Positions 7,607-17,200 of a stretch of 64,000 nucleotides of DNA are shown one piece after another; the first letter of the stretch is position 1, and every line of letters starts with the position of its first letter. The notes below the pieces were generated by a model. It did not search any database. It was not told where the DNA came from and saw nothing but the letters and a program-made list of their open reading frames with translations. This DNA comes from Dechloromonas sp. H13. GTDB lineage: Bacteria > Pseudomonadota > Gammaproteobacteria > Burkholderiales > Rhodocyclaceae. Location: the NCBI RefSeq assembly GCF_009469615.1, contig NZ_SSXX01000001.1:124001-188000 (forward strand). Direction: 5' to 3'. A program made the translations under genes and the position numbers.

Positions 7607-9343
7607 ATGCACAACGAACACTTCATACCGGGCAAGGATGCCTCGCTCGAACACTCCATCGCCTCGATGCAGGCCAAGCTGGCCGCGCGCGGTTTCGACA
7701 TCGAGGAATGCTCGTGGCTCAACCCGGTCGACAACGTGTGGTCGGTGCACGTGCGCAACCGTGCCTGCCACCTGATGTTCACCAACGGCAAGGGCGCGAC
7801 CGAGCTGGCCGCGCGGGCCAGTGCGCTGGGCGAATACTTCGAGCGCCTGTCGTGCAATTATTTCTGGAACCACTACTACCTCGGCGAGGCCGTCGCCAAT
7901 CGCGAATTCGCCCACTACCCGCGCGAACGCTGGTTCCCGGTCACCGGCAGCGACTGGCCGGCCGACCTGCTGACCCCCGAACTGCAGGCCTTCTACAACC
8001 CGGAAGGCAACATCCCGGCCGAGGCGCTGATCGACATGAACACCGGCCATTACGAGCGCGGCATCTGCGCCATTCCCTACGTGCGCCAGCGCGACGGCGC
8101 CGAGGTCTTCTTCCCGGTCAACATCATCGCCAACCTCTACGTCAGCAACGGCATGTCGGCCGGCAACACGCCCGCCGAAGCGCGCGCCCAGGCGCTGTCG
8201 GAAATTCTCGAACGCCACGTCAAGTTCAAGGTCATCGCCGAAGGGATGTGCCTGCCGGACGTGCCGGAAGAAGTCATCGCCCGCTACCCGACCATCGCCG
8301 CCGGCATTGCCGGCCTGCGCGCCGCCGGCTTCGGCATCCTGGTCAAGGACGCCTCGCTCGGCGGCCACTACCCGGTGATGTGCGTGACCATGCTCAACCC
8401 GCACGACCAAGGCGTCTTCGCCAGCTTCGGCGCCCACCCGCGCTTCGAGATCGCCCTCGAACGGGCGCTGACCGAACTGCTGCAGGGCCGCGCCCTCGAA
8501 GCGCTGGACGGCTTCCCGCCGCCCGGCTTCGACCTCGATGAAGTGGCCAGCGCGCCGAACATCGAGATCCATTTCGTCGACTCCAGCGGCATCGTGCACT
8601 GGAACTTCTTCGGCGAGACGCCGGATTTCGACTTCGTCGACTGGAATTTCAACGACCTCGAAAACGGCAAGACCGCCGACGACTACGCCTGGCTGGCCGC
8701 GCGCATCCACGCCGACGGCCACGACATCTACGTCGCCGATTTCGACCACCTCGGCGTCTATGCCTGCCGCATCCTGGTGCCCGGCATGTCGGAGATCTAC
8801 CCGGTCGACGACCTGGAATGGGAGAACAACAGCAACGGCGCCGCGCTGCGCCCGGCCATCCTCAACCTGGCCGAGCTCGACGACGACCAGTGCGGCCAGC
8901 TGCTCGACATGCTGAACGAAATGAACCTCGCCGACGAACGCCCGGTCGCCGCGCTGATCGGCCTCGCCCCCGACGCCGGCACGCTGTGGGCCGACCTGCG
9001 CGTCGGAGAACTGAAGACGATGCTGGCGCTGGCCGTCGGCGATGCCGAGGCGACCCGCGAAGGCTGCGAGTGGGTACGCCAGTTCGAACAGCTCGACGGC
9101 GGCCGCCGCCGCGTCTACCAATGCATTGCCACGCTGCTCGAAATGGACGACCCGAACGTTTTCGAGGAAGCCCTGGTCAGCCTCCACGGCGAGGAAACCC
9201 TCGACCTGGCGACCGACCTGATCGACGGCGAAACCCGCTTCTTCGGCGTCGCCTCGCCCGGCCTGACGCTGGCGGGCTGCGAACTGCACGGCCGCCTGCT
9301 CGCCGAATACGCCAAAGCCCACCCGGTTGCGGTCGACGCCTGA
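7607..9343 (+). CDS. ycaO: YcaO-domain protein, E. coli YcaO type
   Basis: A 578-residue protein close in length and sequence to E. coli YcaO, with the N-terminal FIPGKDA motif, FTNGKGAT, ALGEYFERL and the ATP-binding segment NGMSAGNT...ALSEILERHVK. The C-terminal TPR-like extension of the E. coli type (from about residue 400) is present. YcaO enzymes use ATP to activate backbone amides; the E. coli protein is linked to RimO-dependent methylthiolation of ribosomal protein S12. No RiPP precursor or partner enzyme is nearby, so a housekeeping role is likelier than natural-product synthesis. ATG 7607 is preceded by AGGCAGGA and matches the family N terminus. The last codons (VAVDA-stop) are encoded by a copy of the dispersed repeat. 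Confidence 0.95.
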   Translation: MHNEHFIPGKDASLEHSIASMQAKLAARGFDIEECSWLNPVDNVWSVHVRNRACHLMFTNGKGATELAARASALGEYFERLSCNYFWNHYYLGEAVANREFAHYPRERWFPVTGSDWPADLLTPELQAFYNPEGNIPAEALIDMNTGHYERGICAIPYVRQRDGAEVFFPVNIIANLYVSNGMSAGNTPAEARAQALSEILERHVKFKVIAEGMCLPDVPEEVIARYPTIAAGIAGLRAAGFGILVKDASLGGHYPVMCVTMLNPHDQGVFASFGAHPRFEIALERALTELLQGRALEALDGFPPPGFDLDEVASAPNIEIHFVDSSGIVHWNFFGETPDFDFVDWNFNDLENGKTADDYAWLAARIHADGHDIYVADFDHLGVYACRILVPGMSEIYPVDDLEWENNSNGAALRPAILNLAELDDDQCGQLLDMLNEMNLADERPVAALIGLAPDAGTLWADLRVGELKTMLALAVGDAEATREGCEWVRQFEQLDGGRRRVYQCIATLLEMDDPNVFEEALVSLHGEETLDLATDLIDGETRFFGVASPGLTLAGCELHGRLLAEYAKAHPVAVDA

Positions 9344-9361
9344 AAAAGGCCAAAAACCGCG
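9322..9361 (+). repeat. bipartite motif copy B, forms the ycaO stop region
   Basis: A 40-base unit with TGCGGTCGAC at 9328-9337 and GGCCAAAAA at 9348-9356. It differs from copy C (17388-17427) at one base only. That base (TGA here) makes the ycaO stop codon, so the repeat overlaps the gene end. Confidence 0.9.
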
Positions 9362-9450
9362 ATACCGCAAGCCTGCCGGGGAGTTACAAGCTCAACGGCT
9401 GCAAAGTGCCCATTCAAGGCGCGAGCCGGCCCAAAGCCTTTCGTTCCGCT

Positions 9451-10005
9451 CTATGAAGCCAGGTCAAAAACGAGACAAGTGGTGCTTGCGTGAGCGTAGA
9501 GCTTGCCGTCCGGTCCGACAAGCCGCCCTTCCGCGGTCGCCACCTGGCGGCCGCCGTGGACCAGCCGGCCTTCCGCACGTACCAGCGGAACCGCGTCGGT
9601 GAGTGCGCGGACCAGATTGAGCTTCAGTTCCAGGGTGGTGTAGGCCTTGCCCGCCGGCAGCGTGGAATGCACGGCGCAGCCCATGGCGGAGTCGAGCAGG
9701 GTCGCGAACCAGCCGCCGTGCACCGTGCCCATCGGGTTGTAGTGGTTGAAGCGCGGCTGTCCCTGGAATACCGCCAATCCGGGCTCGATGCACAGCAGGG
9801 TGAAGTCGAGCGTGACAGCCATCGGCGGGGGCGGAATTTCCCCGGCGAGCAGCGCCTGGAATATCTGCAACCCGCTGCGCCCGGCGACCTGGGCAGGTGA
9901 GGCCGCGCCGGGAGCCGTCTGGAGGCGGGCGCGTACGGCCGCTTCCTCGGCCCGCCAGCAGGCAAGCGATTCTTCGGGATTCATCGTGGCGGCTTGTGTT
10001 GTCAT
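9451..10005 (-). CDS. PaaI-family hotdog thioesterase
   Basis: A 184-residue hotdog-fold acyl-CoA thioesterase-like protein. The helix motif NPMGTVHGGWFATLLDSAMG is typical of PaaI/phenylacetate-type thioesterases, with Asp in LLDSAMG as the likely catalytic acid. An N-terminal helical extension of about 50 residues precedes the fold. ATG 10005 is preceded on its strand by AAGGAGTT. It is the third gene of the reverse operon with the SDR (27-base gap) and the outer-membrane factor, so it is probably under the same TetR control. Such enzymes hydrolyse aryl- or acyl-CoA esters; the real substrate is not visible. Confidence 0.85.
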   Translation of the reverse strand: MTTQAATMNPEESLACWRAEEAAVRARLQTAPGAASPAQVAGRSGLQIFQALLAGEIPPPPMAVTLDFTLLCIEPGLAVFQGQPRFNHYNPMGTVHGGWFATLLDSAMGCAVHSTLPAGKAYTTLELKLNLVRALTDAVPLVRAEGRLVHGGRQVATAEGRLVGPDGKLYAHASTTCLVFDLAS

Positions 10006-10032
10006 GGGTTCAACTCCTTGGTGTATGAGGCT

Positions 10033-10818
10033 TCATCCGTTCATCGCGCGCGACATAAAGGCCTGGTGCAGCCAGCGCGGCGTCGCCCAGGTCAGTATCA
10101 CCAGGGCCTTGTTCGCCCAGCCCGCCACGACGCTGATACGCCCGGCCTGCAAGGCGCCGATACCGGCGCGTACGACGGGGGCCGGCTGCATCATCAACAG
10201 CTTTAATGCGGGCGTGAGCTTCTGCCGTGCTGCGGCGGCGAAGCCGGTATCCGACATGCCGGGGCACAGCGTTGTCACCGTGACGCCATCGGGCTTGAGC
10301 TCGCGATGCAGCGCTTCACCCAGACGCAAGACGTAGGCCTTGGCGGCGGCATAGACGGCGAAGTTCTGCACGCCCTGATAAGCCAACAGGCTGGCGACCA
10401 GCAGGATTTTCCCGCGTCCGCGCGCCCGCATGTCCTGGGCGAAGACGTGGGTGACCGCGGTCAGGCTCGCGACATCCAGCTGCACCATCGCCAGGGTCGC
10501 GTCCAAGGGGCTATCGACGAACGGGCCTTGCAGTCCATGGCCGGCGTTGTTGATCAGGATGTCGATGGCGATGCCTCGCTCCTGGAGGCGCTGATGCAGT
10601 TGGGTGACGGCTGCGATGTCCGAGAGATCGGCCCGCTCCACCACGACGTCGATGCGGTATTGCCGGCGTAACGTTTCGGCGAGCGCCTGCAGCCGGTCCA
10701 GCCGGCGCGCCACGAGAACCAGCGATTGACCTTGCTCGGCATACTGGCGGGCGAACTCCGCGCCGAAGCCGCTCGACGCGCCCGTGATGAGAACCCATGA
10801 ATTCTCTGTTGTGGTCAT
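10033..10818 (-). CDS. short-chain dehydrogenase/reductase
   Basis: A 261-residue classical SDR. The cofactor motif TGASSGFG is near residue 13, NNAG near residue 90, and the YxxxK catalytic pair is YAAAK near residue 155 with an upstream Ser in LLVASLLAY. Length and motifs fit an NAD(P)H-dependent oxidoreductase. It sits 5 bases downstream of the outer-membrane efflux gene and upstream of the thioesterase, in a TetR-regulated operon. A role in modifying the exported or inducing compound is an inference from context. Confidence 0.9.
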   Translation of the reverse strand: MTTTENSWVLITGASSGFGAEFARQYAEQGQSLVLVARRLDRLQALAETLRRQYRIDVVVERADLSDIAAVTQLHQRLQERGIAIDILINNAGHGLQGPFVDSPLDATLAMVQLDVASLTAVTHVFAQDMRARGRGKILLVASLLAYQGVQNFAVYAAAKAYVLRLGEALHRELKPDGVTVTTLCPGMSDTGFAAAARQKLTPALKLLMMQPAPVVRAGIGALQAGRISVVAGWANKALVILTWATPRWLHQAFMSRAMNG

Positions 10819-10823
10819 TTTGC

Positions 10824-12302
10824 TTACCTGTAGTCGTTGGTGGAGAGGCGCTCGCTGTTTGCATGGAGTGCATCCCAGCCGCCGCCCAAGGCCCGGAAGG
10901 AGGCGATGGCGGCGCGCGCGGCCTCGGTTTGCGCCTGGGCCTTGGCGTCGCGCGCCTGCAGCAGATTGCCGTCGGCATCGAGCACCTCGATCAGGCTGAC
11001 GACTCCGCCCTGGTAGGCGGCAAAGGAGTTCTCACGCGCCCGGGCGAACGACGATTCACCCCGCGTCAGGATGCCGACCTGGGCCTCGCGTTTGACGAGG
11101 GCGGAAAAGGCGTTTTCGACATCCTCGGTCGCCCGCAATACGGCCAGCCGGTAAGCGGCCAGGGCTTCGGCCTCCTGGCCGCGCGCGGCAGCGATCTGCG
11201 CATCGACGCGGCCGAAGTCGAACAAGCGCCAGCGCAGTCCGAGGATGCCCTGGGCCTGGCTCGCACCGTCAGTAAAGAGGTTGCCGCTCGCGATCGCGGT
11301 GGCGCTACCGAGCAGACCGGCGAGCGAGAACTTGGGGTAGTACTCCGCAATCGCCACGCCGATGCGCGCATTGGCTGCCGCCAGGCGGCGCTCGGCGGCG
11401 ATCAGGTCCGGCCGGCGCCGCATCAGGTCGGCTGGCGTAGCGTTCGCCGCCAGGCCCGGCGCGACGGGAATCGGCGTCGCCGCGGCCAGTTCTGCGCGGT
11501 AGGTTCCCGGCTGCACGCCGAGCAGCACGTCCAGCGCGTTCATTGCCGCATCGAGGCCGGTTTCCAGGACCGGGATTTGCGCCTCGGCCTGGGTCAATGA
11601 ACCCGCGGCCTGGTTCATCTGGAGTTCGGCGGCGATCCCCTTCTCGTACTGGAGCCTGACCATGGCGAGCAACTGGCGGCGGGTTTCCACTTGCTGCCGG
11701 GCGATCGCGATGCGCGCCTGCAATCCACGGACCGTGACGTACACATCCGCTGTCTGCGCGGCCACGGCCAGCCGGGTCGCCACCGCGCCGGCTTCGGAAG
11801 CCTCGTACGCGGCGCGTGCCGCCTCCTGCCCTCGGCGCAGACCGCCGAACACGTCGATCTCCCAACTTGCCCCGAGGTTGGCCTCGTGGTAACTGCCATA
11901 GCGATCGAAGCCGGGAGTGGCATTGAGTAGCTGCCCGAGCGGGGTTTCGACCGACTGGTAGACTCGCGCCGCGCCTGTGCTCACGTTGGCCGCTGGCAGC
12001 AGCGCCGCATCGGCGTAGCGCAATGACGCGCGCGACTGGGCGACCCGGGCCGCTGCTTGCGCGATGTCGAGGTTCTGTTCGAGGGCGAGCGAAATGAAGT
12101 GCGTCAGCAGGGAATCATCAAAGGCCGCCCACCAGATCGTGAGGTCGGCCTGCTGCCGAACCTGCCGGTGATCGACAGCTTCCTGCCCGAGGAACGAGGA
12201 CGACAACGCGATCTCGGGCGACCGGTAGTCGGGGCCGACGGCGCAGCCCGTCACGATGCCGGCACTCAGAAGCAGGGCGAGGGAGCGGGGATGGGCGAAC
12301 AT
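10824..12302 (-). CDS. NodT-family outer-membrane efflux lipoprotein
   Basis: A 492-residue TolC-like outer-membrane factor of the RND efflux type. It starts with a lipoprotein signal ending LSAGIVTGC, then CAVGPDY as in NodT/OprM proteins, with two repeated coiled halves (ALEQNLDI...AAARVAQSRASL and the later RRPDLIAAERRLAAANARIG). It forms the outer-membrane channel for the MFP and RND pump encoded divergently at 13097-17316. The operon continues with the SDR and thioesterase. The promoter on this strand (TTGACA at 12365-12360, GTTATA at 12342-12337) overlaps an inverted-repeat operator next to the divergent tetR gene. Confidence 0.93.
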   Translation of the reverse strand: MFAHPRSLALLLSAGIVTGCAVGPDYRSPEIALSSSFLGQEAVDHRQVRQQADLTIWWAAFDDSLLTHFISLALEQNLDIAQAAARVAQSRASLRYADAALLPAANVSTGAARVYQSVETPLGQLLNATPGFDRYGSYHEANLGASWEIDVFGGLRRGQEAARAAYEASEAGAVATRLAVAAQTADVYVTVRGLQARIAIARQQVETRRQLLAMVRLQYEKGIAAELQMNQAAGSLTQAEAQIPVLETGLDAAMNALDVLLGVQPGTYRAELAAATPIPVAPGLAANATPADLMRRRPDLIAAERRLAAANARIGVAIAEYYPKFSLAGLLGSATAIASGNLFTDGASQAQGILGLRWRLFDFGRVDAQIAAARGQEAEALAAYRLAVLRATEDVENAFSALVKREAQVGILTRGESSFARARENSFAAYQGGVVSLIEVLDADGNLLQARDAKAQAQTEAARAAIASFRALGGGWDALHANSERLSTNDYR

Positions 12303-12330
12303 GGGAGTCCTTCGGGGTTTGAGCTGTTGT

Positions 12331-12356
12331 TGTGACTATAACCCAAAATGGTCACT
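12331..12356. promoter_or_regulatory. TetR-type operator, copy 1
   Basis: Inverted repeat GTGACTAT - 8 bases - ATGGTCAC (outer bases 12331 and 12356). It overlaps the -10 of the outer-membrane-factor promoter. The same two arms with the same 8-base spacer recur at 13032-13057, before the MFP gene. An extra half-site AGTGAC lies at 12365-12370. The shared arms imply one regulator, most simply the TetR protein encoded between them. Confidence 0.75.
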
Positions 12357-12365
12357 AGTTGTCAA
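12337..12365 (-). promoter_or_regulatory. promoter of the outer-membrane-factor operon
   Basis: Read on the minus strand: TTGACA (12365-12360), 17 bases, GTTATA (12342-12337). The -35 is perfect, and the operator arms lie over the spacer and -10, as expected for TetR repression. Confidence 0.6.
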
Positions 12366-12387
12366 GTGACTGCAGACGATGTATTGT
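12359..12387 (+). promoter_or_regulatory. promoter of tetR, possibly leaderless
   Basis: TTGTCA (12359-12364), 17 bases, TATTGT (12382-12387). Transcription would start at about 12394-12395, on the ATG of the regulator, which has no Shine-Dalgarno sequence. An operator half-site (12365-12370) lies in the spacer. Confidence 0.4.
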
Positions 12388-12394
12388 TTTTCCC

Positions 12395-13012
12395 ATGAAC
12401 GAAATCGAATCTTCCACCCCGCAAGCGCGCGGTCCTGCCGACCACAGTGTTCGCGAGCAGATCGTCGAGGCGGCCGGCGAGCACTTCAGCCACTACGGCT
12501 ATGACAAAACCACGGTCTCCGACCTGGCTAAGGCCATCGGCTTTTCCAAGGCCTATATCTACAAGTTCTTCGACTCCAAGCAGGCGATCGGCGAGGCCAT
12601 CTGCACCCAGACCCTGAGCCAGATCGTTGCTGCAGTCGATGAGGCAGTCGCCAATGCCAGTACGCCGACGGAAAAATTCCGCCGACTATTCAAGACCTTG
12701 GTGGCGACCAGCGTGAGCCTGTTCTTCAACGACCGTAAGCTGTATGACATCGCCGCGCATTCCGCCGGCGAGGGATGGCCGTCTGCCCTTGCCTACGGAC
12801 AGCGTATCCGGCAGACCCTGACGGAAATTGTCCGCGAAGGGCGGGAGATGGGCGAGTTCGAGCGCAAGACGCCGCTCGACGAGACGGTGCATGCGATCTA
12901 TCTCGTCATGCAGCCCTATGTGAATCCGCTCCTGCTTCAGTACAACCTCGACCTCGTCGAGGATGCGCCAACCCAGCTGTCGAACCTCGTGTTGCGTAGT
13001 CTCGCGCCTTAG
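12395..13012 (+). CDS. TetR-family repressor of the efflux locus
   Basis: A 205-residue TetR/AcrR regulator. The N-terminal helix-turn-helix is REQIVEAAGEHFSHYGYDKTTVSDLAKAIGFSKAYIYKFF in segments typical of the family (residues about 20-65). The helical ligand domain follows, with a C-terminal region like TetR_C_7/AcrR members. It lies between the divergent outer-membrane-factor operon and the MFP-RND genes, and identical inverted repeats occupy both flanking promoters. It therefore probably represses both arms and itself. ATG 12395 is the first good start; there is no ribosome site, and the -10 position suggests leaderless translation. Confidence 0.92.
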   Translation: MNEIESSTPQARGPADHSVREQIVEAAGEHFSHYGYDKTTVSDLAKAIGFSKAYIYKFFDSKQAIGEAICTQTLSQIVAAVDEAVANASTPTEKFRRLFKTLVATSVSLFFNDRKLYDIAAHSAGEGWPSALAYGQRIRQTLTEIVREGREMGEFERKTPLDETVHAIYLVMQPYVNPLLLQYNLDLVEDAPTQLSNLVLRSLAP

Positions 13013-13031
13013 AACGCTAGTTGGGCAAAAA

Positions 13032-13057
13032 AGTGACTATTGACAACAATGGTCACT
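13032..13057. promoter_or_regulatory. TetR-type operator, copy 2, with MFP promoter
   Basis: AGTGACTAT (13032-13040), 8 bases, ATGGTCACT (13049-13057): the same arms and spacing as at 12331-12356. TTGACA (13040-13045) lies inside it, a likely -35 for the MFP-RND transcript; the -10 is weak (about 13063-13068). Confidence 0.75.
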
Positions 13058-13096
13058 CGATTGAAGATGAAGACCTTCGCATTCCTGGAGGTCGCC

Positions 13097-14218
13097 ATGC
13101 TTCAGCACCGAAATCTTCCCTTCCTCGCCGTCGTCGGTCTGTTGCCCATAGCTTTGGCAGCGTGCAGCGACGCCACGTCGTCAAACGATCCGCGTACCCG
13201 GAGCCCCCTCGTACGGGTGGGTGCGGTGGAGGCCGCCGCCCACACCGAGCGTTCATTCACCGGCATCGTTGCGGCGCGGGTGCAGAGCGACCAGGGTTTC
13301 CGCGTTCCCGGCAAGATTCTGGAACGCCTGGTCGATACCGGGCAGGCCGTCAAGCGCGGCCAGCCTCTGATGCGCATCGACCCCACTGATTTGAAGCTCG
13401 CCACGCGTGCCCATGACGAGGCCGTTGCTGCCGCCACGGCGCGCGCCCGCCAGAGCGCCGACGACGAGGCCAGGTACCGCGATCTGGTCGCGGCGGGGGC
13501 GGTGTCCGCCTCGGCCTACGACAAGATCAAGGCCGCCGCCGAGTCGGCAAGGGCAGAGCTCAATGCAGCCAAGGCTCAGGCCAACGTTGCCCGCAACGAA
13601 ACAGGTTACACGACCCTGCTCGCCGACGCCGACGGCGTGGTGGTCGAGACCTTGGCCGAGCCGGGCCAGGTCGTCGGGGCCGGGCAGGTCGTCGTCCGGG
13701 TGGCCCATGCCGGTCGCCGCGAGGCGCTCATCGAACTCCCCGAAACCCTGCGCCCGGCGATCGGATCGGTAGCCCGTGCGGCGTTGTATGGCAGCGGACT
13801 GACCGGCGCGGCAAAACTGCGCCAGTTGTCAGATGCCGCCAACCCGCAGACGCGGACATTCGAGGCGCGCTACGTGCTTGAAGGCCAACTGGCCGATGCG
13901 CCCCTGGGCTCGACCGTCGCCATCCACATCCCGCATGACCGCTCTGTTCCGGCGCTGCAGGTGCCGCTCGGGGCGATCTTCGATCCCGGCAAAGGGCCCG
14001 GCGTCTGGCTGGTCGCGGGGAAGGAGTCTCAGGTCACTTGGCGTGCCGTGCAGGTGGTCGGCCTGGGTAGCGAAACCGCTATAGTCGTCGGCGGCCTCGC
14101 CGCAGGCGATCGCGTCGTCGTGCTCGGCGCGCATCTGCTGCACGAAGGCGAGCAGGTGCGACTCGCTGACGGCGAAGCAGCGCCAAGCGTGACGGTACCC
14201 GGCGAGGAAGGGAAATGA
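13097..14218 (+). CDS. RND efflux periplasmic adaptor (MFP) lipoprotein
   Basis: A 373-residue membrane fusion protein of the HlyD/AcrA type. It has a lipoprotein signal with lipobox LAAC, then the biotinyl-lipoyl halves (VPGKILERLVDTGQAVKRGQPL and the later DGVVVETLAEPGQVVGAGQ segment) around a helical hairpin (residues about 95-160), and beta-barrel regions. ATG 13097 is preceded by GGAGG at 13087-13091; earlier in-frame ATGs at 13040 and 13067 would bury the signal peptide. The stop overlaps the RND start (ATGA), so the two subunits are coupled. It bridges the RND pump and the outer-membrane factor. Confidence 0.93.
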   Translation: MLQHRNLPFLAVVGLLPIALAACSDATSSNDPRTRSPLVRVGAVEAAAHTERSFTGIVAARVQSDQGFRVPGKILERLVDTGQAVKRGQPLMRIDPTDLKLATRAHDEAVAAATARARQSADDEARYRDLVAAGAVSASAYDKIKAAAESARAELNAAKAQANVARNETGYTTLLADADGVVVETLAEPGQVVGAGQVVVRVAHAGRREALIELPETLRPAIGSVARAALYGSGLTGAAKLRQLSDAANPQTRTFEARYVLEGQLADAPLGSTVAIHIPHDRSVPALQVPLGAIFDPGKGPGVWLVAGKESQVTWRAVQVVGLGSETAIVVGGLAAGDRVVVLGAHLLHEGEQVRLADGEAAPSVTVPGEEGK

Positions 14219-17200
14219 GTGACTTCAACCTCTCCGCCCTCGCCGTACGCGAGCGCCCGGTCACCCTGTTTCTGATGCTGGCGATCTTCATCGCCGGCAT
14301 CGTGGCCTTCCTGACCTTGGGCCGGGCGGAGGACCCCGCCTTCACCATCAAGCAGATGACCGTGGTCACCGCCTGGCCCGGCGCGACGGCCAAAGAGATG
14401 GAAGAACTGATCGCCGAGCCGCTGGAAAAACGCATGCAGGAACTGCGCTGGTATGACCGAACCGAGACCTTTACGCGACAGGGGCTGGCCTTCACCACGG
14501 TGTACCTGCTCGACAGTACACCGCCCGCCGAAGTCCCCGATCAGTTCTATCAGGCGCGCAAGAAACTCGGCGACGAGGCGCTCAAACTACCGCGGGGCGT
14601 CATCGGCCCGATGGTGAATGACGAATATGCCGACGTGACCTTTGCGCTCTTCGCCTTGAAAGCCAAGGGCGAGCCGCATCGGCACCTGGTGCGCGACGCC
14701 GAGGTAATGCGTCAACGTCTGCTGCACGTACCCGGCGTCAAGAAGGTGAATATCATCGGCGAGCAGGCCGAACGGATTTTTGTCGAGTTTTCGCATGACC
14801 GCCTGGCGACGCTGGGCGTCTCGCCGCGCGACCTCTTCGCCGCGCTCAACAGCCGTAACGTCATGACGCCCGCCGGTTCGGTCGAAGCCAAGGGCCCGCA
14901 GGTCTTCATCCGCCTGGACGGCGCCATCGACGATCTGGAGGCGATCCGCAATACGCCGGTCGCGGCGCGCGGCCGGACGCTGAAGCTCGGCGACATCGCC
15001 GAGGTCAAGCGCGGCTACGAAGACCCGGCCACCTTCCTGATCCGCAACAACGGCGAACCGACCCTGCTGCTCGGCGTCGTCATGCGCGAGGGTTGGAACG
15101 GCCTCGATCTGGGCAAGGCGCTGGAGGCGGAAGCGGCGGCGATCAACGCCGAGCTGCCGCTCGGCATGAGCCTGTCCAAGGTCACCGACCAGGCGGTCAA
15201 TATCCACTCCGCCGTCGGCGAATTCATGGTCAAGTTCATGGTCGCCCTCGGCGTGGTGATCCTGGTCGGCTTCCTGAGCATGGGCTGGCGCGCCGGCATC
15301 GTGGTCGCGGGCGCTGTGCCCCTGACCCTGGCCGCCGTCTTCATCATCATGGCGGCGACCGGCAAGAATTTCGACCGCATCACGCTGGGTTCCTTGATCC
15401 TGGCCCTCGGGCTCTTGGTCGACGACGCGATCATCGCCATCGAGATGATGGTCGTGAAGATGGAGGAAGGCTACGACCGCATCCGCGCCGCCGCCTATGC
15501 CTGGAGCCATACCGCCGCGCCGATGCTGGCCGGCACGCTGGTGACGGCGATCGGCTTCATGCCGAACGGTTTCGCCAAGTCGACCGCCGGCGAGTACACC
15601 AGCAACATGTTCTGGATCGTCGGCACGGCCTTGATCGCCTCGTGGATCGTGGCTGTCGTGTTCACACCCTACCTCGGGGTCAAGCTGCTGCCGAACTACG
15701 AGAAGCATGCGGGCGGGCACGCGGCCATCTACGGCACGCCGAACTACGAGCGCTTCCGCCGGCTGCTAGTCTGGGTGATCCGGCGGAAATGGCTGGTCGC
15801 GGCGGGCGTGATCGGCGCCTTCGTCGTCGCGATTCTCGGCATGGGCGTGGTCAACAAGCAGTTCTTCCCGACCTCCGACCGGCCGGAAGTGCTGGTCGAG
15901 GTGCAGATGCCGTATGGCACCTCGATTGCGCAAACCAGCGCCGCGACAGCCAAGGTCGAAACCTGGCTGGCAGAGCAGAAGGAGGCCAGGTTCGTCACGT
16001 CCTACATCGGCCAGGGCGCGCCCCGCTTCTTCCTGGCGATGTCACCTGAACTGCCCGATCCGTCGTTCGCCAAAATCGTCGTCCTCACGGGCGATGACAA
16101 GGAACGCGAAGCCCTCAAGTTCAGATTGCGCCAGGCGGCGGCCGATGGCTTGGCGCCCGAGGCGCGGGTGCGCGTGACCCAGATCGTCTTCGGACCCCCT
16201 TCGCCATTTCCCGTGGCCTTCCGCGTCATGGGACCGGACCCGGACAAGCTGCGCGACATCGCGGCAGAGGTGCGTGGCGTCATGCAGGCCTCGGCCCAGA
16301 TGCGGACGGTCAACACCGACTGGGGCGAGCGCGTGCCGGCGCTGCATTTCTCGCTCGACCAGGATCGCCTGCAGAACATCGGCCTGACGTCTACCGATGT
16401 GGCCCAGCAGCTGCAGTTCCTGCTGAGCGGCATCCCCATTACGGAAGTGCGCGAGGATATCCGTTCGGTGCAGGTCACCGCCCGTTCGGCCGGCAACACG
16501 CGCCTTGATCCGGGCCGGATTGGCGACTTCACGCTGGTCGGCGCGGCCGGTCAAAAGATTCCGCTGGCGCAGGTCGGCAAGGTGGAGGTGCGCATGGAAG
16601 ACCCCATCCTGCGCCGCCGTGACCGCACCCCAACCATCACCGTGCGTGGCGATATCGCCGAGGGCTTGCAGCCGCCGGATGTCTCCAGCGCCGTGTGGCA
16701 GGATCTGCAACCGATCATCGCCAAACTGCCGGCCGGCTACCGGATCGAAATGGCTGGCGCCATCGAGGAGTCGGGCAAGGCCAATCGCGCCCTGGCACCG
16801 GTCTTTCCGATCATGATCGCACTGACCCTGATCACCATCATTTTCCAGGTACGCTCGATCGCCGCGATGATGATGGTATTCGCCACCGCACCGCTTGGCC
16901 TGATCGGCGTCGTGCCGACGTTGCTGCTGTTCGGGCAGCCGTTCGGCATCAATGCCCTGGTCGGTCTGATCGCGCTGTCCGGCATCCTGATGCGCAACAC
17001 GCTGATCCTGATCGGCCAGATCCGCGACAACATCGCGGATGGATTGGCGCCCTTCGATGCAGTGGTCGAGGCCACCGTGCAGCGCGCCCGCCCGGTCATC
17101 CTGACCGCGCTTGCCGCCATGCTGGCCTTCATCCCGCTCACCCAGTCGGTGTTCTGGGGAACGCTGGCCTATACGCTGATCGGCGGAACCTTCGCCGGGA

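Noticed and set aside
7607..9343. YcaO as part of a RiPP biosynthetic cluster
   Set aside because: It is of the long E. coli YcaO type, and no precursor peptide, dehydrogenase or transporter gene is nearby.
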